Shown: positions 6,165-10,704 of the stretch, piece after piece | Position numbering within the stretch: position 1 is the first letter of the stretch | Layout of the letters: each line of letters opens with the position of its first letter | Assembly: GCA_030531025.1 (NCBI GenBank) | Contig: JAUMTV010000103.1 | Location: 1 to 10,704, forward strand | Direction: 5' to 3' | Length of the DNA stretch: 10,704 nucleotides | Source of the DNA: Turicibacter sp. | GTDB lineage: Bacteria > Bacillota > Bacilli > MOL361 > Turicibacteraceae | Notes under the pieces: model-generated | Told to the model about the DNA's origin: nothing | Seen by the model: only the letters and a program-made list of their open reading frames with translations | Database searches by the model: none | Made by a program: the position numbers and the translations under genes

Positions 6165-7151
6165 ATGAAAACAAAAAGGCTCACCTTAAAAAATGTTGAA
6201 ATATCTGATGCACAATTAATAGCTAATTGGAAAAATGATCCTTATACTCAAGAAATGTCTACGGGGTCTCAACAATATACAATAGAATCAGAACAGGAAG
6301 ATATCGACAATAATCAAGATCCTTACTACTTAATGATTATTACAGAGAGTAATACGCCCATTGGTTATATCCGTATTACTTGGATGGATCAATTGAAATC
6401 TTGTGCCTGGCTAAGATTTGGCCTTGGATCACATAGAGGAGAAGGATATACGAAAGAAGCTCTTGAAGCTCTCATTCCAAAACTCTTTGAACAAGGTGTT
6501 CATCGAATTGAAGCTGAAGTATATGCTTATAATACCTCTAGCTATAAACTCCTAAAAGCTCTTAATTTTGAGGTTGAAGGTGTTCGACGTCAAGCACATT
6601 ATCACAACGGAACTTATCATGATGTCTATCTTTTTGGACTTATTGAAAACACTCCTAGTACGAATTTAAATGACTACCTAACATTTGTCAGTCCTTATTA
6701 TAAACAAACTGATATTTTAAATGCTATTCTCAGTAACCTTAATCAGTTTGATTTATCAAAATTAAACATTTCTAAACTATATTTTCTAGCATGCTTTCAT
6801 GGATTATTAAAAAAACTTCAAAAAGACACTCAGTTCATGGGTCAAACTCTATCTAAATTAAGTCATTTAAATTGGACATCTGATCAAATTAAAGATGCTC
6901 TTTTCAGCTTAGAAAGGCAATTGTACCATCCGATTAGTGAAGAAGAAAAAATCATTCATGATTTATATGTTATTGAACAAATCGGTGTCTCAGGTATTGC
7001 AAGAGCATTAACATTAGAAGAAGTCGACCATCAACTTTATAAACAAATCATAAATAAAATTAAAGAAAATCAACTTCAATTCTTCACTTCTATTGGCAAA
7101 GACCTTGGTGAAGAAAAATTACAATTCACAAAACAAATTTTACAACAATAA
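6165..7151 (+). CDS. GNAT acetyltransferase fused to a degenerate HD-hydrolase-like domain
   Basis: 328 residues. Residues 1-160 form a RimJ/RimL-type GNAT domain: TKRLTLKNVEISDA at the N terminus, the acetyl-CoA loop RGEGYTKEAL (91-100) and NTSSYKLLKALNFEVEGV (123-140). The acceptor substrate is unknown. Residues about 172-325 are not part of a normal GNAT. EEKIIHDLYVIEQIGVSGIARAL (260-282) resembles the YpgQ/YedJ HD-phosphohydrolase motif with DADRLD and GAIGIAR, while LACFHGLLKK (208-217) sits where the HD motif is expected. The HD pair reads HG (212-213), DADRLD has become DLYVIE (266-271), and the first metal histidine is not evident, so this half is probably catalytically dead. I chose the ATG at 6165 because GGAGG lies 6 nt upstream. 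An in-frame TTG at 6045 would read through a terminator hairpin. The GNAT call is firm; the HD relation is inference. Confidence 0.85.
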   Translation: MKTKRLTLKNVEISDAQLIANWKNDPYTQEMSTGSQQYTIESEQEDIDNNQDPYYLMIITESNTPIGYIRITWMDQLKSCAWLRFGLGSHRGEGYTKEALEALIPKLFEQGVHRIEAEVYAYNTSSYKLLKALNFEVEGVRRQAHYHNGTYHDVYLFGLIENTPSTNLNDYLTFVSPYYKQTDILNAILSNLNQFDLSKLNISKLYFLACFHGLLKKLQKDTQFMGQTLSKLSHLNWTSDQIKDALFSLERQLYHPISEEEKIIHDLYVIEQIGVSGIARALTLEEVDHQLYKQIINKIKENQLQFFTSIGKDLGEEKLQFTKQILQQ

Positions 7152-7154
7152 TAA

Positions 7155-7180
7155 AAAAAGTAGCCGGAAGGCTACTTTTT
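7155..7180. terminator. Bidirectional terminator between the GNAT gene and tsaD
   Basis: AAAAAGTAGCC (7155-7165), GGAA loop, GGCTACTTTTT (7170-7180). It lies between convergent genes, has T runs on both strands, and contains part of the tsaD stop codon (7179-7181), so one short hairpin serves both transcription units. Confidence 0.88.
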
Positions 7181-8198
7181 ATAATGAATTTAACTCCATT
7201 CCTGATGATCCATTCATGTCCATTCCACTACGATGTCCTTTTAAGAATGCCATAGTTCCGGCAGCTCCAATCATCGCGGCATTATCTGTACAAAGAGATA
7301 ATGGAGGAATTGTTAATTTAACATGACCTTCTTTGGCTACAGCATCTTCTAATCCTTTACGTAATCCTTTATTAGCAGACACTCCACCAGCTACAATAAT
7401 TTGTTTAACGTTATATTCACGTGCAGCACGCATTGTCTTCTCAACTAGTACTTCAACAACACTCGCTTGAAAACTTGCAGCTAAATTTTGCGGGATAATC
7501 TCTTCACCACGTTGTCTGGCATTATGGACCGTATTAATAACAGCTGACTTCAAACCAGAGAAACTAAAATCATAAGATTCTTTATCTAACCAAACACGAG
7601 GTAATTTATACGTATCCTCACCAACAGCCGCTAAACGATCAATATGAGGGCCACCTGGATAAGGTAGATTTAATGTACGAGCTACTTTATCATAAGCTTC
7701 TCCAACGGCATCATCCAGTGTCTCACCAATGACTTCAAATTGATAATGATCTTTCATATAAACTAACTCAGTGTGACCACCTGATACAACTAATGCTAAT
7801 AATGGAAACTCTAATGGTTCAACTAGCTGATTAGCATAAATATGACCAGCAATATGATGAACCCCGACAAGTGGAATATTATGAGCAAATGCTAATGCTT
7901 TTGCTGCATTAATACCAATTAATAATGATCCAATTAAACCTGGACCTTCTGTCACTGTAATTGCATCAATATCATCCCAAGTCACATTTGCAACCTCTAA
8001 AGCCTCTTCAAACACAAGCGTCACACTCTCAACATGATGACGGCTTGCCACCTCAGGAACAACCCCACCAAAACGTTTATGACTTTCAATTTGAGAAGCT
8101 ACTACATTTGATAAAATCTCTTTACCATTTTTAATGACTGCCACACTCGTCTCGTCACAACTACTTTCAACTGCTAATACTAAAATATCTTTTTCCAT
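7179..8198 (-). CDS. tsaD: tRNA N6-adenosine threonylcarbamoyltransferase TsaD
   Basis: Catalytic subunit that transfers threonylcarbamoyl from TC-AMP to A37 of ANN-decoding tRNAs, working with TsaB and TsaE, both encoded just upstream. Kae1/TsaD family with an ASKHA fold. Seen are [11 protein letters not shown] (11-21), the metal-site HHIAGH (His115 and His119), SGGHT (139-143), GEAYDKVAR with GGPHID (182-187), [10 protein letters not shown] (211-220), VAGGVSAN (269-276) and the second metal ligand in TDNAAMIG (Asp305). I place the start at the ATG at 8198 (339 residues), because GGTGA lies about 5 nt upstream and family members begin close to the first motif. A TTG four codons earlier has no good ribosome-binding site. 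The gap to the rimI stop is 15 nt. It is the last gene of the operon. Confidence 0.97.
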   Translation of the reverse strand: MEKDILVLAVESSCDETSVAVIKNGKEILSNVVASQIESHKRFGGVVPEVASRHHVESVTLVFEEALEVANVTWDDIDAITVTEGPGLIGSLLIGINAAKALAFAHNIPLVGVHHIAGHIYANQLVEPLEFPLLALVVSGGHTELVYMKDHYQFEVIGETLDDAVGEAYDKVARTLNLPYPGGPHIDRLAAVGEDTYKLPRVWLDKESYDFSFSGLKSAVINTVHNARQRGEEIIPQNLAASFQASVVEVLVEKTMRAAREYNVKQIIVAGGVSANKGLRKGLEDAVAKEGHVKLTIPPLSLCTDNAAMIGAAGTMAFLKGHRSGMDMNGSSGMELNSL

Positions 8199-8213
8199 GA
8201 CTATCACCAACTT

Positions 8214-8642
8214 CTACTTAAAATTACGAGTCATTAACAAGGCATCCTCTCCATCTGCATAATACCTTGCACGAGTTCCAACAGAAATGAATCCACACTT
8301 TTCATATAAACTAATCGCTGCCTGATTACTCATTCTCACTTCTAATGACATAGTGTCACCATCATTTTTATAAGCATCATGAATAAATTGATCAACCAGT
8401 AACTTCCCATATCCTCTTGATCGATAATTAGGATGAACAGCCACATAATATAAATCTGACATTTCAAAAATAATTTGTCCCACTAAATAGCCTACAACTT
8501 GATCGGTTTCCTCAATAACAATCCCATAATGAAACATCTTATCTTGAACATAATCTTCAAAATTAAATTGTTGTTTAAATAATTGATGCTGTAAAGAAAT
8601 AACTTGAGGTAGATCTTTTTCTGTCATTAACCGAATATTCAT
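8214..8642 (-). CDS. rimI: RimI-type N-terminal acetyltransferase
   Basis: A 142-residue single-domain GNAT. RimI acetylates the N-terminal alanine of ribosomal protein S18 in Escherichia coli; in other bacteria it may act on further proteins, so the exact target is inferred. Motifs: start NIRLMTEKDL, acetyl-CoA loop RSRGYG (74-79), SLEVRMSNQAAISLYEKCGF (99-118) and the RimI-like tail ARYYADGEDALLMTRNF (125-141). The start ATG lies 2 nt after the tsaB stop, with a modest AAAGGG site about 8 nt upstream, suggesting translational coupling. Its place between tsaB and tsaD is common in Bacillota. Confidence 0.92.
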   Translation of the reverse strand: MNIRLMTEKDLPQVISLQHQLFKQQFNFEDYVQDKMFHYGIVIEETDQVVGYLVGQIIFEMSDLYYVAVHPNYRSRGYGKLLVDQFIHDAYKNDGDTMSLEVRMSNQAAISLYEKCGFISVGTRARYYADGEDALLMTRNFK

Positions 8643-8644
8643 CG

Positions 8645-9343
8645 TTATTGCCCTTTATTCTCTTGTTCTAATATCCAGTTCATTTCTGCTTCTGGTAAAC
8701 GATGATATTTTGGTGTAAAATGATGAACATTATCTACAGGTATCTTTTCTAATGCAATATTCGCTAAAATATTCGCATGTGGTAGATGTAAGTTTTCGTC
8801 TTCTATTTTGACAACTTTATCCCCTAAGACAGATTTAATTAAATCTTCATATTTTATAACATCATTACCGAGGAAATACATTTTTTTATCACTATTTGAT
8901 AAATTATTTAATAAATGTGTTAATTCATAATGACCGTCTGGAATAATGACATCTGAAGACATTCCATCATAAACTCCTGCAAAAACCGTCTGACGACGCG
9001 CATCAAATAAAGGAATAATATAACCATCCTCTTTAATATTACGCGCTAAAATTTCTAAACTTGAGACACCTACTAATGGTTTATTTAACGTCCAAGCTAA
9101 CACTTTAGCAACCGTTACCCCGATACGAACTCCTGTATATGATCCTGGTCCTTCTGCAACTGCAATTAAGTCAAGCTCTTTAGGTGTACGATTTACTTGT
9201 TTAAATAAAGATTCAATCGTTGGCATCAAACGCTTTGAATGATCATTTTTTGTTGCTTCAATCACTTCAATTAACGTCTCATTATTCTCAACAAGCGCAA
9301 CTGATAAAGTAGTATTTGATGTATCAATAGCTAATACAAACAT
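8645..9343 (-). CDS. tsaB: tRNA threonylcarbamoyladenosine biosynthesis protein TsaB
   Basis: An inactive paralogue of TsaD that forms the heterodimer core of the bacterial t6A complex and recruits TsaE. The 232 residues match the family. It shows an N-terminal ASKHA strand MFVLAIDTSN, the signature AEGPGSYTGVRIG (63-75), DARR (114-117) and the C-terminal PKYHRLPEAE (211-220). The TsaD metal histidines are absent, as expected for TsaB. The ATG lies 2 nt after the tsaE stop, with GAGGTG about 8 nt upstream. The tight spacing to both neighbours supports a single co-translated t6A unit. Confidence 0.96.
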   Translation of the reverse strand: MFVLAIDTSNTTLSVALVENNETLIEVIEATKNDHSKRLMPTIESLFKQVNRTPKELDLIAVAEGPGSYTGVRIGVTVAKVLAWTLNKPLVGVSSLEILARNIKEDGYIIPLFDARRQTVFAGVYDGMSSDVIIPDGHYELTHLLNNLSNSDKKMYFLGNDVIKYEDLIKSVLGDKVVKIEDENLHLPHANILANIALEKIPVDNVHHFTPKYHRLPEAEMNWILEQENKGQ

Positions 9344-9345
9344 TT

Positions 9346-9792
9346 TTATAACACCTCACGAATTGATTCATAAAATTCTCCTACAGGAGTTAACTCGATA
9401 CGACGACTAGTTTCATCTTCACGATAAACTTTAATATTTAAACGCTCTTTAGGCAGAATATCTTCAATCATGTTTGCCCACTCAACAACACAAACACCAT
9501 CTCCGAATAAATAGTCATCTAGCCCCATATCTTCCGCACCATTTTCTAAACGATAGACATCCATATGATATAGTGGTAAACGTCCTTGATATTCCTTAAT
9601 AATTGTAAAGGTTGGACTATTGACGTTTCGTTTAATATCTAAACCTTTAGCAAATCCTTTAGTAAATGTTGTCTTTCCTGCACCTAGATCACCTTCTAAT
9701 GTTAAGATCATACCTGGTTGCACCCATCTACCAATCTTTTCAGCCAATAACTGTGTTTCTTCTACAGAATTCGTTTTAATTATATATGTCAT
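9346..9792 (-). CDS. tsaE: tRNA threonylcarbamoyladenosine biosynthesis ATPase TsaE
   Basis: A small P-loop ATPase (148 residues) whose ATP hydrolysis is needed for turnover of the TsaB-TsaD complex in t6A synthesis. Visible are Walker A GDLGAGKTT (34-42), the NSPTFTI switch (58-64), YHMDVYRL (75-82) with the likely Walker B-type Asp78, and CVVEWA (101-106). It is the first gene of tsaE-tsaB-rimI-tsaD. The ATG follows AGGTGA by 4 nt. The fourth t6A enzyme, TsaC/Sua5, is not in this window. Confidence 0.96.
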   Translation of the reverse strand: MTYIIKTNSVEETQLLAEKIGRWVQPGMILTLEGDLGAGKTTFTKGFAKGLDIKRNVNSPTFTIIKEYQGRLPLYHMDVYRLENGAEDMGLDDYLFGDGVCVVEWANMIEDILPKERLNIKVYREDETSRRIELTPVGEFYESIREVL

Positions 9793-9888
9793 ACTATCAC
9801 CTATAAATTCTAAATAAAGATTATGAGTTATTATGGATAAAATCTATCCTAAATATCTTAATAAATTAGAAAGTTTATTCTAACTTTT

Positions 9889-9897
9889 ATTATAACA
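9889..9897 (-). promoter_or_regulatory. Promoter of the tsaE-tsaB-rimI-tsaD operon (extended -10)
   Basis: On the minus strand TGTTATAAT gives a perfect -10 with an extended TG. No good -35 lies 16-18 nt upstream, which extended -10 promoters tolerate. Transcription from about 9882 would leave a leader of about 90 nt holding two small hairpins (TTAGAA/TTCTAA at 9866-9883 and GGATA/TATCC at 9835-9849). I see no obvious known regulatory RNA in it. Confidence 0.6.
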
Positions 9898-9940
9898 TAA
9901 CAATCCATATACATTATCATCAATAACACAATAAAATATA

Positions 9941-9969
9941 AAAGGATGAAGCACTCGCCTCATCCCTTT
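9941..9969 (-). terminator. Intrinsic terminator of the ytaF-like gene
   Basis: GGATGA (9944-9949) pairs with TCATCC (9960-9965), with inner GC/GC pairs around an ACTC loop. On the minus strand it is followed by TTTTATATTTTATT. It starts about 11 nt past the stop codon of the 9980-10579 gene. Confidence 0.75.
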
Positions 9970-9979
9970 ATATTTCAAC

Positions 9980-10579
9980 TTAAAAAAATAATTGATAAAT
10001 AGCTAGTAACATTATAATCAAACTCGATATGTATTCAGCATACTTTACAGTATTTTTACCCAAGAAATTATAAGTTAAATGACATCCAAACTCAATAAAT
10101 AAAATGCTTAAAAGTAAACAGGTTAATGAAGTAATATAAATATTAAGCCCAGTTAAAGCTGCACCTATTCCTAATCCTAAATTATTTAAACATAAAAAGA
10201 ATCCTAACATACATGCTTCTTTTATATCTATTGATTTAGAATGGTCTTTATCAAAATTCTCGGCTAAATCAGCAGCATCATTAATAATCTTAGTATCACT
10301 ATTAGCTTTTATTTGTTTATATAATGATTGATAAAACATATAAAAACCAAATAAAAATAACAATGCACTACCTAACCACTGCGTAATTGATCCAACTATA
10401 AAATCATCAAAAAGATTACCTATATACATACCAAGCATGGTTCCTAAGCAAGAAATTATCCCTACAATTAAATTACTAGTAAAAGAAATCTTAATTTTTC
10501 TAGCTCCATAACTTAACCCAATAATTAAGCTATCACATGTTACAGATGCAGAAAATAATAGTACAGCTAAGAATCCCAT
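9980..10579 (-). CDS. ytaF: YtaF/MntP-family integral membrane protein
   Basis: 199 residues with about six membrane segments (near 2-22, 33-54, 65-85, 121-144, 147-170, 179-198) and one hydrophilic loop (about 88-118) splitting two three-helix halves. This is the fold of the MntP/DUF204 family. The first half has SASVTCDSLIIGLSYGARKIKI (Asp16 in helix 1). The second has KEACMLGFFLCLNNLGLGIGAALTGLN, typical of the YtaF branch named for a Bacillus sporulation-linked membrane protein. Manganese-efflux members carry an acidic residue in the second half where this protein has Asn132/Asn133, so manganese export should not be assumed. The start ATG has only a modest GGTAGGG site upstream. A -10-like TATAGT at 10611-10616 lacks a convincing -35. 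It is a single-gene unit between two terminators. Confidence 0.8.
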   Translation of the reverse strand: MGFLAVLLFSASVTCDSLIIGLSYGARKIKISFTSNLIVGIISCLGTMLGMYIGNLFDDFIVGSITQWLGSALLFLFGFYMFYQSLYKQIKANSDTKIINDAADLAENFDKDHSKSIDIKEACMLGFFLCLNNLGLGIGAALTGLNIYITSLTCLLLSILFIEFGCHLTYNFLGKNTVKYAEYISSLIIMLLAIYQLFF

Positions 10580-10651
10580 AGTTATCCCTACCTTTAGTTT
10601 GATACATGATACTATATGTTAAAAAACTAAAAGTGGACCATATATAAATAT

Positions 10652-10673
10652 AAAAAAAGCACTCGTGGAGTGC
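10652..10673 (-). terminator. Intrinsic terminator after the tRNA-Gly gene
   Basis: GCACTC (10659-10664) and GAGTGC (10668-10673) form a 6-bp stem with a 3-nt loop. On the minus strand it is followed by seven Ts (plus-strand A run at 10652-10658). It lies 12 nt beyond the tRNA CCA end. Confidence 0.85.
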
Positions 10674-10685
10674 GTTATACTCAAT

Positions 10686-10704
10686 TGGAGCGGGTGAAGA
10701 GAAT
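10686..10704 (-). tRNA. tRNA-Gly, 3' end only (truncated by the window edge)
   Basis: Read on the minus strand, the last 19 nt are the end of a T loop (ATT), the T-stem 3' strand CTCTT, the acceptor 3' strand CACCCGC, discriminator T and an encoded CCA. The acceptor implies a 5' strand GCGGGTG, typical of Bacillota tRNA-Gly, most likely the UCC isoacceptor. The anticodon lies outside the window, so the isotype is inferred. The hairpin terminator right behind it supports a real transcription unit. Confidence 0.75.

Noticed and set aside
7093..7326. Plus-strand open frame of 77 codons across the GNAT and tsaD ends
   Set aside because: It reads through a bidirectional terminator and is antisense to conserved tsaD codons.
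8199..8210. TTG start for tsaD four codons upstream
   Set aside because: No good ribosome-binding site precedes it. The GGTGA within this stretch instead serves the ATG at 8198.
9911..9926. TTATTGATGATAATGT (minus strand) upstream of the tsaE promoter, resembling half of the shared leader element
   Set aside because: Only a partial match, it lacks the two-arm spacing, and it lies upstream rather than 27 nt downstream of the -10 box.

Overview
The window is AT-rich chromosomal DNA with tightly packed housekeeping genes, strong Shine-Dalgarno sites and many short intrinsic terminators. Rex, a YdiF-type ABC-F protein, the tsaE-tsaB-rimI-tsaD cluster and a YtaF-like protein together point to a low-GC Bacillota (Firmicutes). 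I would guess a Turicibacter- or Erysipelotrichia-like gut organism, but the sequence alone does not prove the genus. No phage, IS element, CRISPR array or rRNA is visible.

Layout. (1) 1-260: a minus-strand promoter and leader for a gene that lies beyond the left edge, then the coaX terminator. (2) 261-2863, minus strand: an operon panT-coaBC-coaX. PanT is the membrane S component of an ECF transporter, probably for pantothenate. CoaX phosphorylates pantothenate, and CoaBC turns 4'-phosphopantothenate into 4'-phosphopantetheine. The operon has a near-consensus promoter at 2993-3021 and a leader of about 120 nt. (3) 3055-3783, minus strand: rex, the NADH/NAD+ sensing repressor, with its own terminator. 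Its promoter has a palindrome over the -35 box. (4) 4001-5914, plus strand: a YdiF-type ABC-F ATPase, divergent from rex. (5) 5944-7151, plus strand: a promoter, a structured leader of about 150 nt ending in a strong intrinsic terminator, then a GNAT acetyltransferase with an unusual C-terminal domain resembling a degenerate HD phosphohydrolase. (6) 7179-9792, minus strand: tsaE-tsaB-rimI-tsaD, the tRNA t6A37 biosynthesis cluster plus a RimI-type N-acetyltransferase. (7) 9980-10579, minus strand: a YtaF/MntP-family membrane protein. (8) 10652-10704: the 3' end of a minus-strand tRNA-Gly and its terminator.

Most notable: the same interrupted inverted repeat (TTAATTGATGT, 7 nt, TCATCATTAA on the plus strand) occurs twice, at 84-111 and 2939-2966. 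Both copies lie exactly 27 nt downstream of a TATAAT -10 box on the same strand. One is in the panT leader. The other is in the leader of the unseen gene to the left. This suggests an undescribed shared control element, acting either as a DNA operator just inside the transcript or as an RNA hairpin with a bulged A, which may govern pantothenate/CoA genes. Second come the GNAT/pseudo-HD fusion and its attenuator-like leader.

The gene set around rex, ydiF and tsaEB-rimI-tsaD resembles the Bacillus subtilis ydiB-ydiF/rex neighbourhood, but here the GNAT gene sits between the ABC-F gene and tsaD.
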